From: Pseudarthrobacter raffinosi
Lineage (GTDB): Bacteria > Actinomycetota > Actinomycetes > Actinomycetales > Micrococcaceae
Assembly (NCBI RefSeq): GCF_023913735.1
Contig: NZ_JAMXBH010000027.1
Span: 1-58,041 of the forward strand
Direction of reading: 5' to 3'
Length of the DNA: 58,041 nt
The position numbers and the translations under genes are program-made. Shown piece by piece: positions 23,299 through 32,180 of this stretch; the stretch's first letter is position 1, and each line of letters opens with the position of its first letter. The notes under the pieces were generated by a model, which saw nothing but the letters and a program-made list of their open reading frames with translations, did not search any database and was not told the origin of the DNA.

Positions 23299-24866
23299 GG
23301 CCGGTTCACAGCGGGAACTGCAGGAGCCGCCGGTGTGGCGAACACTCCCGGCGAGACGTGGATTCCAAGGTCCTCAAAACGGTCGATGAAACGCGGGCGG
23401 ATACCAGTGGCAACCGGACTGCCAAGGAAGCGGCCGTGTGCGTCCATACCCGCTGAGTAGTCAAATACAAAAGCGTCCTGAAGGGTGACGATATCGCCCT
23501 CCATGCCCTGGACTTCGGTGACATGGGTAATCCGCCGGGTGCCGTCGCGCAATCGTGAGATTTGCACAATCAGATTAACGGCTGAGGCAATTTGCTCCCG
23601 GATAGCGCGCAGGGGGAGATCCATGCCTGCCATCAGGACAAGCGTCTCCAAACGGGCCACGGCGTCGCGGGGCGAGTTGGAGTGAACGGTGGACAGGGAA
23701 CCGTCGTGGCCAGTATTCATGGCCTGGAGCATATCCAGCGATTCGCCGCCACGTACCTCACCCACAACAATGCGGTCAGGGCGCATACGGAGCGAGTTCC
23801 GGAGCAGCTCGCGTATCGTCACTTCGCCCTTGCCCTCGGTGTTAGGCGGCCGGCTTTCCAGGCGCACCACGTGGTCCTGCTGGATCTGGAGTTCGACGGC
23901 GTCCTCAATGGTGACGATCCGTTCGTTCGCCGGCAGGAAAGATGACAGCACATTCAGCAGGGTGGTCTTTCCCGTCCCCGTTCCGCCCGAGACGATGATG
24001 TTCAGCTTCGCCTTCACACAGGCGTTCAGCAGCTCCGCCATTTCCGGGGTGAGCGTCCCGAAATCGATGAGGTTCCGAACCGTCAGGGGCACTTTGCTGA
24101 ACTTACGAATGGTGAGGGAGGACCCGCCGACCGCCAGGGGCGGGATCACCGCGTTGACACGTGAGCCATCCTCGAGGCGGGCATCAACTAGGGGTGAAGA
24201 CTCGTCAATGCGACGCCCCACCTTGGACACGATGCGTTCAATCACTTTCCGGAGATGGGCTTCGGAACTGAAGCGTGATTCCGTCAGCGTCAGCTGGCCC
24301 TTACGTTCCACATATATCTGGTCCATGCGGTTCACCATGATCTCGGTGACTTCGGGATCGTCAAGCAGCCGCTGAAGCGGTCCGTACCCCAGGACGTCGT
24401 CTGCGACGTCGCGAACAAGCCGCGTTCGCTCGTCGGCTGACAACGGGACCTGTTCCGTATCGATGATCCTAGTCAGCTCTTCGCGGGCTGTGGTCCTGAG
24501 CTCATGTTCGGTGACCGCCGAATCATTGAAGCGGGTTCCCATGCGCTCGAACAGGGCGGTGGCAGCGCGTTCCTTGAGAGCGGCAAAGACGTCAACGGGT
24601 TGTTGGGTTTTCGCTTTGGGCGGCTCAAGGTGGTCGGAGAAGCTTTCGCCGTCGTTCGCGGGCGTCGGGCGGAGGGTGGGCAGGCCGCCAGTCGCGGTTT
24701 TAGCTTCAGGCCGCTTGACCTCCGCCCGCTTGGATTCGCCAGCTCGGATGCGCGCTGAGGGTGTCTCCGGAGCGGCTTTGGCCTGCCGGGCAGGGGCCAG
24801 GGCGACGGCGGACTGCTGGGGCTGACCCTTGACCTGCGCAGCTTGGATACGCTCTGAAAGTTTCAT
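23295..24866 (-). CDS. tadA: Tad pilus assembly ATPase TadA/CpaF, cluster 1
   Basis: A 523-aa secretion ATPase that powers pilus assembly. The first ~90 residues are a Pro/Ala/Lys-rich linker. The N-terminal domain follows (FNDSAVTEHELRTTAREE), then the ATPase core with Walker A GGTGTGKTT (K300), Asp box and Walker B (DRIVVGEVRGGESLDML), and the His-box region TGHDGSLSTVHSNSP. The core is almost identical to the cluster 2 copy. It overlaps tadZ and tadB by 4 nt each. Confidence 0.96.
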   Translation of the reverse strand: MKLSERIQAAQVKGQPQQSAVALAPARQAKAAPETPSARIRAGESKRAEVKRPEAKTATGGLPTLRPTPANDGESFSDHLEPPKAKTQQPVDVFAALKERAATALFERMGTRFNDSAVTEHELRTTAREELTRIIDTEQVPLSADERTRLVRDVADDVLGYGPLQRLLDDPEVTEIMVNRMDQIYVERKGQLTLTESRFSSEAHLRKVIERIVSKVGRRIDESSPLVDARLEDGSRVNAVIPPLAVGGSSLTIRKFSKVPLTVRNLIDFGTLTPEMAELLNACVKAKLNIIVSGGTGTGKTTLLNVLSSFLPANERIVTIEDAVELQIQQDHVVRLESRPPNTEGKGEVTIRELLRNSLRMRPDRIVVGEVRGGESLDMLQAMNTGHDGSLSTVHSNSPRDAVARLETLVLMAGMDLPLRAIREQIASAVNLIVQISRLRDGTRRITHVTEVQGMEGDIVTLQDAFVFDYSAGMDAHGRFLGSPVATGIRPRFIDRFEDLGIHVSPGVFATPAAPAVPAVNRP

Positions 24867-26068
24867 TGGACGACCACCCTTCGATGCAGCTTCCGTTGGG
24901 CCTGGGCCCGCCAGGCCGGATTGAATCTGTCCACCAGTTGCCGCAGCCCCTTGGTGGCCGGATCTTTCACCGTCTCCTGAAGGACAGGGATGCCCCGATT
25001 GGTGGAAAGCGCGATAGCTCGTGAACGGGGGATATTCACGTCCACAGGCGCCCCGATGGTGGACTCAACGTCCTGCACTGTCAGCCCTGCTTTAGTGTCG
25101 GCCATATTGAGGACCACGTGGCGGGTCTCCGGGAGGATGTTGAGCTGGCGGAGGACGTCAAGTCCGGATCGCAGTCCACGGACACTGGGGATGTCCATGC
25201 CGCTGACCCACACCACGTCGGTGCAACGTTCCATGGCTGCCAGGCCGATCTCCGGGAGGCCGGGCGCTGTATCCACCACGACGTATTGAAACTCCTCAGC
25301 CAGCTGTTCAAGCAGCCGGCTGATCTGTTCCGGGGCGATTTCGTCAGCCTCAACCGGGCTCGGCGGAGCACACAAGGCGTAGATGCTCCCAGGATGGACA
25401 GTAAGAAACGCTTTCAGGACCAGGGAATCCTGGGCTGCGGCCGGTGAGACCGCGTCCGTCACAGTGTGCTGGGGATTGAGATAAAGCCCTGAGGCGACGT
25501 CGCCAAACTGCAGGTCAAGATCCACAATCACTACGCTCATGGGCGCGATCTTCCCCAGGCCAATGGCGATGTTGGTAGCAATGGTCGTTTTACCGACCCC
25601 GCCTTTGGGCGAAAACACACCGATCACCAGGCCCTTGGGAGTGCCAGGAGCCCCGGGCTGTTTTGGGTCCTGGGACCTGTGGCGGCTGGCGAAGGACTGG
25701 CAGGCACGCTCCAGCAGTACCCGGATCTGGGCTGGGTCCGACGCGGGGCTAAGGATGTCCCGGATGCCGGCGCGCATGGCCTGCAGGATGAACGACGGAT
25801 CCGGTTCATTAACGAGGACGACGCTCAACTCGGGAAAGCCAACGGCCAATACCGTCGACAGGCGGAGCGCGTCATCAACGGGAACCTCAGGGCCAAGGAT
25901 GAGTACCTCGGGAAATTCCTGATCCAGTTGGGCGAACAGCTCATGCGGATCCGCGGGCAAGACACTCGTGAAGAAGGTCTGGACGCCTCCCTGGAGGCCC
26001 CCTGCCACAGCCTGGCGCAGGCGGCCGTCAAAATTGACGTCGGGAGTCACCAGGACAAAGCGGCTCAC
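24863..26068 (-). CDS. tadZ: TadZ/CpaE-like localisation ATPase, cluster 1
   Basis: A 401-aa protein with an N-terminal receiver-like domain (about 1-125) lacking a clear phosphoacceptor arrangement and a C-terminal MinD/ParA-type ATPase with deviant Walker A SPKGGVGKTT (about 153-162). Known family members position the pilus machine in the cell. It sits between cpaB and tadA with 4-nt overlaps. The C-terminus RKLHRRVVVQ is shared with the second copy, confirming common descent. Confidence 0.92.
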   Translation of the reverse strand: MSRFVLVTPDVNFDGRLRQAVAGGLQGGVQTFFTSVLPADPHELFAQLDQEFPEVLILGPEVPVDDALRLSTVLAVGFPELSVVLVNEPDPSFILQAMRAGIRDILSPASDPAQIRVLLERACQSFASRHRSQDPKQPGAPGTPKGLVIGVFSPKGGVGKTTIATNIAIGLGKIAPMSVVIVDLDLQFGDVASGLYLNPQHTVTDAVSPAAAQDSLVLKAFLTVHPGSIYALCAPPSPVEADEIAPEQISRLLEQLAEEFQYVVVDTAPGLPEIGLAAMERCTDVVWVSGMDIPSVRGLRSGLDVLRQLNILPETRHVVLNMADTKAGLTVQDVESTIGAPVDVNIPRSRAIALSTNRGIPVLQETVKDPATKGLRQLVDRFNPAWRAQAQRKLHRRVVVQ

Positions 26069-26835
26069 TTGTATACCTCCGGCCGCTGCATGACCCGCGG
26101 ACCGTTGTCCTGGGCATCGAGCGGTTCACGGGTTAGCCAGATGCTGGCAAACTCTGAGGCGAAAATGATCTTGGCGGCGTCGACGTCGTTCACGGCCACC
26201 GTGAGCATCAGCGATCCTGTGGGAAGGGTTGAATCACGGGGATCTGTTGCCGGTTCTGCGCTCTCAGAGGGTGCCGGTTTCGCGGCAGCTGCTTCGGGTG
26301 CCCGTTGGACTGCTGTCACGAGTGCCTTGTGGACGGACAGCTGGGTTGTTTCCTTATCTGTCTTCGCTTCCAGCCCACCTTGCTTCATAGAGATAAACAC
26401 GCCTACGTGGTCGCCCGGAGCAAGCCGCCCGCCGACGACGCGCTGGGGTTCCAACTGGAATGACACCTCCTGGAGGCCGGCAGGCACGTTAACCGATCCG
26501 GATGTCTTGAGGTCTTCCGGTGCGACCAGGCGCTCGGCCACCAACTGTTCACCAGGCACGAGGTCCACTGCCGCTACTTTCCCGGCTTCACTGTCGAGGG
26601 TGGTCAGCGATGTTTTTGCAACCGATGCACCGGGAAGCTGCTCTGTGGCGATGGAGGCCTTGAAGGCCTCCACCGGAGTGCCGGCAGGGATTGCCTGTTT
26701 TACCACCAGCACGCCGACGGGCTCCAACTCTTGCACCGCGCGCTGGTCGGCTCCTTGGGCGTAGGTGAACATCAGCACAGCGCCGATGATAGCCAGCACC
26801 ACTGCCGCGACTCCTGCCAACAAGCGTGACTTCAC
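26065..26835 (-). CDS. cpaB: Flp pilus assembly protein CpaB/RcpC-like, cluster 1
   Basis: A 256-aa protein with an N-terminal signal-anchor (SRLLAGVAAVVLAIIGAVLMF) and an SAF domain (about 40-105: VGVLVVKQAIPAGTPVEAFK, VDLVPGEQLVAERLV), then an RcpC/CpaB region. In Gram-negatives RcpC associates with the secretin. In monoderms such as this its role is less clear, perhaps in the cell wall. The 43-nt gap to tadG is one of the few spaces in the operon. Confidence 0.88.
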   Translation of the reverse strand: MKSRLLAGVAAVVLAIIGAVLMFTYAQGADQRAVQELEPVGVLVVKQAIPAGTPVEAFKASIATEQLPGASVAKTSLTTLDSEAGKVAAVDLVPGEQLVAERLVAPEDLKTSGSVNVPAGLQEVSFQLEPQRVVGGRLAPGDHVGVFISMKQGGLEAKTDKETTQLSVHKALVTAVQRAPEAAAAKPAPSESAEPATDPRDSTLPTGSLMLTVAVNDVDAAKIIFASEFASIWLTREPLDAQDNGPRVMQRPEVYK

Positions 26836-26878
26836 TGACTGCTCCTGTAGTATTCCGGGCCAAGGTTATTCATGGCGG

Positions 26879-27910
26879 CTAACTGGTGAATTCGACGACG
26901 GTGGCGCCGTAGGGACTGACGGGACCGAGCACGTAACCGTCAGACAGTGACACGTATTTGACGAAGCTTCCGATAATTCCTCGGCAGTTTCCTGTGCAGG
27001 CCATGGTGCTTCCTACGTGGGCTGCCTCGTTGTGGAAGACAAGGGGGAGGTCAGATCCGCCACTGAACTTCCAGCCCTTGACATTGAAGGCCGCGAACGA
27101 AGTGAGGACATACGAGGCGCCGGAGCCGGTGCCCGTCACTGCTGCGTACACCGGAAGAAGAACTGTGATGTCGCGTCCTGCAGTGAGTTCGGCGGCCCAT
27201 TTGTTGAGGATGGCGTCGCAGTTCGAGGGACCGTCATTGCCTGTGTCGCTCCCACTTTCAAGGATCGCCAGGTTGACGCTGCCGCCGCAGCTGCCCGGAT
27301 CTTGAACAATCCACCCGAAGCCGCCGGGCACGGTGCTTCCTGCCGAACCCATCGGACCACAATCGGTGTTTGCATTTGAGCTGTGGTTCTGGAGCAGTTG
27401 GCTTGCACCACCCACCATCCCCGCAACCTGGCACACCGAAAAAGCCAAGGGGAAGGGGGTGGTTCCTTCCAGCGGACTGCCCCAGCGGACGGTGGCGCTC
27501 GCTATGACCTCCGCACTGGCGATTCCCAAGGCGTTTGCGAAGAGGAGCGTTACCCGGTTTGGATCCTTGCCCTGTTCCTGGGCTCCCGCCGTCACGCTGA
27601 CCGTCCGGTTCGGTAAATCCAGCCCAAGGGACTTAATATTGCTTCTGCCATCTAGGGCGTTACCGCTCAGAACGGAGGCAGCGAGGGTAGAAGTAGCGGC
27701 GCAGTTTGGGTCGGCATTGCTAGTAGCGCATTTCTGGGCCACGAGCAGGGCCGCGGCGTCGGCGCCATTCTGGAGCTGTGCCTTCTCGGAATAGAGCATC
27801 CCGACGTCCACGGCAATGGCCGTGAATCCCAAGAGCACCACCATGAGAAGAGCCACAATAACGCTGATGCCGCCGCGTTCCCTTTCCTGCTCCACGTTCA
27901 GCCGCCGCAC
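26879..27910 (-). CDS. TadG-like pilus-associated protein (Tad domain), cluster 1
   Basis: A 343-aa protein. The N-terminal hydrophobic segment (ERGGISVIVALLMVVLLGFTAIAVDVG) followed by LQNGADAAALLVAQ matches the Tad/TadG pseudopilin-like domain; the remainder is predicted extracellular and contains several Cys. It starts at GTG 27910, overlapping tadE by 13 nt. The cluster 2 homologue overlaps its tadE by exactly the same 13 nt, which supports this start over GTG 27895. It is likely a minor surface or adhesive component. Confidence 0.85.
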   Translation of the reverse strand: MRRLNVEQERERGGISVIVALLMVVLLGFTAIAVDVGMLYSEKAQLQNGADAAALLVAQKCATSNADPNCAATSTLAASVLSGNALDGRSNIKSLGLDLPNRTVSVTAGAQEQGKDPNRVTLLFANALGIASAEVIASATVRWGSPLEGTTPFPLAFSVCQVAGMVGGASQLLQNHSSNANTDCGPMGSAGSTVPGGFGWIVQDPGSCGGSVNLAILESGSDTGNDGPSNCDAILNKWAAELTAGRDITVLLPVYAAVTGTGSGASYVLTSFAAFNVKGWKFSGGSDLPLVFHNEAAHVGSTMACTGNCRGIIGSFVKYVSLSDGYVLGPVSPYGATVVEFTS

Positions 27911-28272
27911 AGCATTACCCCCTTGCCCTTCATGGTGAACGGACCGGCGATTCCGGTCAATGTGCTGAGCGTGTAATTGACGGTCACAGTCATCTGCGCG
28001 GTGGCGGTGCAGTTGGCTGTGCTGAATATGATGTTTGCGTCAGCAATGCCTGGGTTGAGAGAAACGGCAGCGTTCTTGGCCGCTGTCCGGGCTGAGGTCT
28101 GGTTGTTGGAAACTGCCATGACCCGCACGCCCTCTCGGGCGGCATTGGTCAGGGAGATTTGAGCGTTGTAGGCACGGCCAAATTCCATGGTGCCCAGCAG
28201 GATCATGACAAGGACGGGTGCCAGGATGGCGAACTCGACGGCAACGGCACCGCGCTCGGAGGCCCTGGACAT
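27898..28272 (-). CDS. tadE: TadE-like pseudopilin, cluster 1
   Basis: A 124-aa TadE-like protein. The segment SERGAVAVEFAILAPVLVMILLGTMEFGRA shows the prepilin-type motif: a basic/charged leader, Gly, then a hydrophobic helix with Glu at +5, processed by the prepilin peptidase. The C-terminal half has two Cys (TANCTATAQ and VMLCGG end), perhaps a disulfide. It lies 104 nt downstream of flp, separated by a strong hairpin. Confidence 0.88.
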   Translation of the reverse strand: MSRASERGAVAVEFAILAPVLVMILLGTMEFGRAYNAQISLTNAAREGVRVMAVSNNQTSARTAAKNAAVSLNPGIADANIIFSTANCTATAQMTVTVNYTLSTLTGIAGPFTMKGKGVMLCGG

Positions 28273-28311
28273 GTGCTGCCTTTCGTTCAGGCCAATGGTG
28301 CGTGACCGCAG

Positions 28312-28341
28312 AGTGGCGGCGGCCTGACCGCCGCCGCCACT
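28312..28341 (-). terminator. Stem-loop between flp and tadE, cluster 1
   Basis: AGTGGCGGCGG (28312-28322) pairs perfectly with 28331-28341 around an 8-nt loop. No T-run follows on the minus strand, so it is probably a leaky attenuator or a 3' stabiliser. It lies just after the pilin gene, where it could keep pilin mRNA abundant relative to machinery mRNA. Confidence 0.5.
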
Positions 28342-28376
28342 TTACTGGTGGTTGATGTGTCGAATACGTCTGCGGG

Positions 28377-28607
28377 CTATGACTGGACGCAGGTGCCTGA
28401 GGCAGCCCCGACGCCGGGAGTAAAGACGCCGCCGCCAATTTTGCACTGCACCTGGACAAACATGTCTTGCAGTGTGGTTCCGAGCAGGGACACTGCCACG
28501 ATGATGACAACGGCGATGAGGCCGACCATGATGCCGTATTCGACGGCCGTGGCGCCTTGTTCGTTGCGCTGAAGGCGGGCTGCGAGGTTCGTGTAGAGAG
28601 AAAGCAT
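28377..28607 (-). CDS. flp: Flp-type pilin, cluster 1 (with Cys-containing tail)
   Basis: A 76-aa prepilin. The leader ends NEQG and processing is expected before ATAVEYGIMVGLIAV, with Glu at +5 and the Flp Tyr at +6. The mature helix is followed by a C-terminal tail of about 25 residues with two Cys (VQCKIGGG and SGTCVQS), which the two cluster 2 pilins lack. The start is ATG 28607, 8 nt after GGAG; an upstream in-frame ATG at 28667 has no such support. It is the first gene of cluster 1. Confidence 0.93.
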   Translation of the reverse strand: MLSLYTNLAARLQRNEQGATAVEYGIMVGLIAVVIIVAVSLLGTTLQDMFVQVQCKIGGGVFTPGVGAASGTCVQS

Positions 28608-28662
28608 TTTGAGACTCCTGAGCGAGTTTTGGGGAGGCTGGTCCAGCACCAGCTCTGACAGG

Positions 28663-28694
28663 AACATAGCAAGTCTTGACCGGGTCTTGACCGG
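28663..28694 (-). promoter_or_regulatory. Candidate activator-dependent promoter of cluster 1 flp
   Basis: On the transcribed strand two perfect tandem copies of CCGGTCAAGAC occupy 28694-28673, followed after 4 nt by TATGTT (28668-28663) as a -10; the pilin ATG is about 55 nt further. No -35 consensus exists at the right distance, and the repeats sit where -35 would be. OmpR/PhoB-family regulators bind 11-bp direct repeats in this position, so the adjacent response regulator is a candidate. Chance formation of a perfect 22-bp tandem is unlikely. Confidence 0.55.
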
Positions 28695-28801
28695 AACTTG
28701 CAGGATCCTGTGCTAGGCCTTCCCAAGATGCCCTCATCCTGCGCTTTTCCTTCGCGGGCACTGTGCTGAACCTTGGAATCAGGAATGTCTGAGCACACAA
28801 A

Positions 28802-28836
28802 CGGACCCCCTCGGTTCTGGGTTCCGAGGGGGTCCG
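28802..28836 (-). terminator. Terminator between tad clusters 2 and 1
   Basis: CGGACCCCCTCGG (28802-28814) pairs perfectly with 28824-28836 around a 9-nt loop. On the minus strand it is followed by TTTGTGTG, a moderate T-rich stretch. It lies 52 nt after the tadC stop of cluster 2 and upstream of the flp promoter of cluster 1, separating the two operons. Confidence 0.75.
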
Positions 28837-28888
28837 GTATTTGGGTTGCGGGTTTCTGGAGGCAGGGTGACCGGCAAAGCTAACGGCC

Positions 28889-29779
28889 CTAGAGCCCCTT
28901 AGAAAACATTGCAACGATGCTGATGACAGCCGGGCCGAGGATAACTGTGAACAGTACAGGCAGAATGCAGAAGATCAACGGGAAAAGAACCTTCACAGGT
29001 AGCTTCATAGCCTTTTCTTCTGCGCGCTGGCGCCTTCTGACACGCATTTGCTTCGCCTGGATTCGGAGTACACTCGCCAGTGCTATGCCATAGGCGTCTG
29101 CCTGCACCACAGAGCGGACGAAGCTCCGCAGGTCAGGCACATCAGCCCTTTCAGCCATGGCCAGATAGGCATCCTTACGACTTCGACCCACCTGCAAATC
29201 CTGAAGCGTGCGGACAAGCTCCTCAGCAAGCGGTCCCTTGCCGTTCTGGCCTGCTCGCGCCATAGCCGTTTCGAATCCGAGTCCTGCCTCTACCGAGATA
29301 AGCATCTGGTCCAAGGTGTTGGGCAGCTCCAGTTGAATGGCCTTTTGACGCTTGGCGCCGCGGCTGTGGATCAGAAGATCTGGAATGAAGTACGCCAGCG
29401 CCGTCAAGGCGATCGCGAGCAACAGGATCGGTCCCGTCGGAGACTTCACAAGGAGCACGATGCCGACCATGGCTACTATGAATGCCAAGGCGGGCTTGGC
29501 TATCAGTAGGCGCTCGAGGGGCATGTTTGCAGGCCGGCCAGCCCTAGACAGAAGTTTGTCCAGCCACCCCGTGTATCCCTTCGGCGTCATTCGTAGACCG
29601 AGCCCAGCCAAACTTCTGGTATCAGTCGCTGTGGGGCCTTCGTCCTTGACCCGGCCGCCGCGCCCCAGGTTGTTTTGAACGGCAGCCAAACCACTTCGGT
29701 CGATGGATATGAGCGACCAGACCATCACAGAACACGGAACAACAATTAGTCCCACGATCAGCCACGCCATTGCAGTCAT
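28889..29779 (-). CDS. tadC: Tad pilus inner-membrane platform protein TadC, cluster 2
   Basis: A 296-aa GspF-domain protein homologous along its length to the cluster 1 TadC (shared MTPKGYTGWLDKLLSRAGRP-like region, ELPNTLDQMLISVEAGLGFETAMARAG, and QRAEEKAMKLPVKVLFPL). Predicted helices lie at the N-terminus, mid-protein and C-terminus. It is the last gene of cluster 2, followed by the terminator at 28802-28836. Codon choice appears slightly more A/T-rich than in cluster 1. Confidence 0.93.
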   Translation of the reverse strand: MTAMAWLIVGLIVVPCSVMVWSLISIDRSGLAAVQNNLGRGGRVKDEGPTATDTRSLAGLGLRMTPKGYTGWLDKLLSRAGRPANMPLERLLIAKPALAFIVAMVGIVLLVKSPTGPILLLAIALTALAYFIPDLLIHSRGAKRQKAIQLELPNTLDQMLISVEAGLGFETAMARAGQNGKGPLAEELVRTLQDLQVGRSRKDAYLAMAERADVPDLRSFVRSVVQADAYGIALASVLRIQAKQMRVRRRQRAEEKAMKLPVKVLFPLIFCILPVLFTVILGPAVISIVAMFSKGL

Positions 29780-29790
29780 TGCGATACCCC

Positions 29791-30738
29791 CTAGAACTTA
29801 ATCTTGACGACGCGGCTGAGCCAGAAGGAACCGAGCGCCAGCAGGATCACCGAAAATCCCATCATGATCCAACCAAGGACACTGGTATAGAACGACCCTG
29901 TGTATACGGGATTTGCAATACTCAGGTAGAGAAATATCCCCACAGGCAGGGCAACCAGGATGTAGGCGGAAAGCTTGCCTTCGGCGCTCAGAGACTTGAC
30001 CTGTCCTTTGATCTCGGAGCGCTCCCGGATAGTTTCACCTACTTGGTCGAGTACCTCTGCCAAGTTGCCACCCACCTCTCGGTGAATTTCGATGGCTTGG
30101 CCTATCCAGTCGAAATCCTCGCTCTTCAGCCGTCGGGCAGCGTCCAGCATCGAGTCCCTTAGGTCGCGTCCCAATCGTGTCTCATTGACTAGCCTGGCAA
30201 ATTCCTCGGAGGTGGGTGAATCTGCCTCCTGGGAGACGGCATCAACTGAACGCAAAAGGCTATGGCCCGCCCGCAATCCCCCTGCCAGCATCTGTATGGT
30301 GTCCCCGAGTTGCGCGTCAAACTTTGCCCGACGGCGGTTGGTCATGATCCTGAGGAATAGCATCGCGCTGAACGGTGTGAGCACAACAAAGAGCAACCCG
30401 ATGAAGATGCCTCCCAAGATGAACCCGACAACGCCAGTCGTGACCCCGACACAGCACACCAGCAGGATGAAATCCGCCTGCCGCAGACGCAAACCGGCCT
30501 GCTCAAGCGATTCCCGGGTGCCGAAGCGGGCGTTTTTGCTGACATTTCGGTCCACGAAGGAGACGGCAGACTCCGCCGCGCGGGTCAGGAGGGACGGCTC
30601 ATCGATGACGCCCGGTCGTCGTCGGGACAGTGCGATGCCGGACTTGCCTGTCCCAAGCGTGGAAAGCAGCAGGATCGCGAGGGAAACAAAGCACAAGGCA
30701 ACGCCGACCGTGAAGAAGATGGGGTCTGTTGTGTTCAC
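29791..30738 (-). CDS. tadB: Tad pilus inner-membrane platform protein TadB, cluster 2
   Basis: A 315-aa GspF-domain protein. It contains AQLGDTIQMLAGGLRAGHSLL and EVGGNLAEVLDQVGETIRERSEIKG, matching the cluster 1 copy. It has N-terminal and central transmembrane helices. The start overlaps tadA by 4 nt and tadC follows after 11 nt, the same packing as in cluster 1. Confidence 0.93.
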   Translation of the reverse strand: MNTTDPIFFTVGVALCFVSLAILLLSTLGTGKSGIALSRRRPGVIDEPSLLTRAAESAVSFVDRNVSKNARFGTRESLEQAGLRLRQADFILLVCCVGVTTGVVGFILGGIFIGLLFVVLTPFSAMLFLRIMTNRRRAKFDAQLGDTIQMLAGGLRAGHSLLRSVDAVSQEADSPTSEEFARLVNETRLGRDLRDSMLDAARRLKSEDFDWIGQAIEIHREVGGNLAEVLDQVGETIRERSEIKGQVKSLSAEGKLSAYILVALPVGIFLYLSIANPVYTGSFYTSVLGWIMMGFSVILLALGSFWLSRVVKIKF

Positions 30739-32180
30739 CTGTAACCACCTCCTGTGGGCATGCTTCCGAAGACGGCCGGTGACAGGGGGATGCCCAGTTC
30801 GGCAAAATGGTCAACGAATCGAGGCCTGACGCCGGTTGGGATGGGGCGGCCCAGGAACCTGCCGTTGGCGTCAACGCCGGCACTGTAGTCGAAAGTGAAT
30901 GCATCTTGGAGAGTGACTATGTCCCCTTCCATCCCCTGAACCTCTGTCACATGGGTGACGCGGCGGGTGCCATCCCGAAGCCGGGAGATGTGAACGATCA
31001 AGTTGACCGCGGAGGCAATCTGTTCGCGAATGGCCCTCAGCGGCAAGTCCATCCCGGCCATTAGCACCAAGGTTTCAAGCCGCGCAATGGCATCCCGGGG
31101 CGAATTGGCGTGCACCGTGGATATTGAACCATCATGGCCTGTGTTCATCGCCTGCAACATGTCGAGTGATTCACCGCCGCGCACTTCGCCGATAACGATC
31201 CGGTCGGGCCTCATACGAAGCGAATTCCGAACCAGGTCCCTGATGGAGATCTCTCCCTTGCCTTCAATGTTGCGTGGCCGGCTTTCAAGCCGGACCACGT
31301 GTTCCTGTTGTAGTTGGAGTTCCACGGCGTCCTCGATGGTGACGATGCGTTCATCGGCTGGGAGGAAGGATGACAAGACATTCAGTAGAGTGGTCTTTCC
31401 CGTGCCCGTACCGCCGGAGACGATGATGTTTAGTCGGGCGTGGACGCAGGCATTCAACAGTTCCGCCATCTCCGGTGACAGAGTACCGAATGAAATCAGA
31501 TTGTCGACGGTCAATGGCACCTGCCCGAACTTTCGAATCGTTAGCGATGATCCGCTGACGGCAAGCGGCGCGATGATCGCGTTCACACGCGAGCCATCTG
31601 AGAGCCTGGCGTCGACCATCGGAGAGGATTCGTCGATGCGCCGTCCCACTTTGGTCACGATGCGTTCGATGATCCGGCGCAGGTGCTCCTCGGAGCTGAA
31701 CCGTGCATCGGCGAGGAACAGCCTGCCTCCCCGCTCCACGTACACTTTGTCGGGTCCATTCACCATGACTTCTGTAACCGCAGCATCGTTCAGGAGCTTC
31801 TGAAGCGGGCCGAGCCCCAGGACATCGTCGATGATTTCCTGAACGAGACGGTGCCGTTCGGGCGCCGAGAGCGGAATCTCATCTTCGTCAATGATGGCCC
31901 GAAGCTCATCCTTGACATAACTTTGGAGCTCTGACTCGTCCAGGGACGAATCAGTGATCCGGCTGCCCATCCGCTCGTAGAGGGCCGCACTTGCGCGATC
32001 TTTTATCGCGTTCAAGGCCTCGTTGGCATCCGCGCCGCGGCTCCTCGGCTCGCTGGTGATTCCCTGGGGCTCGACTTGCGATCCTGCGCCACCGGCCCAA
32101 GGGCCGCTCGTAGCTACGGGCTGCTTGGCGGTTTCGGTGTCGACGCCCCGGAGGGACTCCAGACGCTTGCTGAGGTTCAT
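30735..32180 (-). CDS. tadA: Tad pilus assembly ATPase TadA/CpaF, cluster 2
   Basis: A 481-aa motor ATPase. Its N-terminal linker is about 40 residues shorter than in the cluster 1 copy. From there on it is colinear, with Walker A GGTGTGKTT, RIVIGEVRGGESLDMLQAM and HDGSISTVHANSPRDA. Long runs in the core differ by only a few conservative changes from cluster 1, while pilins differ far more. It overlaps tadZ and tadB by 4 nt. Confidence 0.96.
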   Translation of the reverse strand: MNLSKRLESLRGVDTETAKQPVATSGPWAGGAGSQVEPQGITSEPRSRGADANEALNAIKDRASAALYERMGSRITDSSLDESELQSYVKDELRAIIDEDEIPLSAPERHRLVQEIIDDVLGLGPLQKLLNDAAVTEVMVNGPDKVYVERGGRLFLADARFSSEEHLRRIIERIVTKVGRRIDESSPMVDARLSDGSRVNAIIAPLAVSGSSLTIRKFGQVPLTVDNLISFGTLSPEMAELLNACVHARLNIIVSGGTGTGKTTLLNVLSSFLPADERIVTIEDAVELQLQQEHVVRLESRPRNIEGKGEISIRDLVRNSLRMRPDRIVIGEVRGGESLDMLQAMNTGHDGSISTVHANSPRDAIARLETLVLMAGMDLPLRAIREQIASAVNLIVHISRLRDGTRRVTHVTEVQGMEGDIVTLQDAFTFDYSAGVDANGRFLGRPIPTGVRPRFVDHFAELGIPLSPAVFGSMPTGGGYR

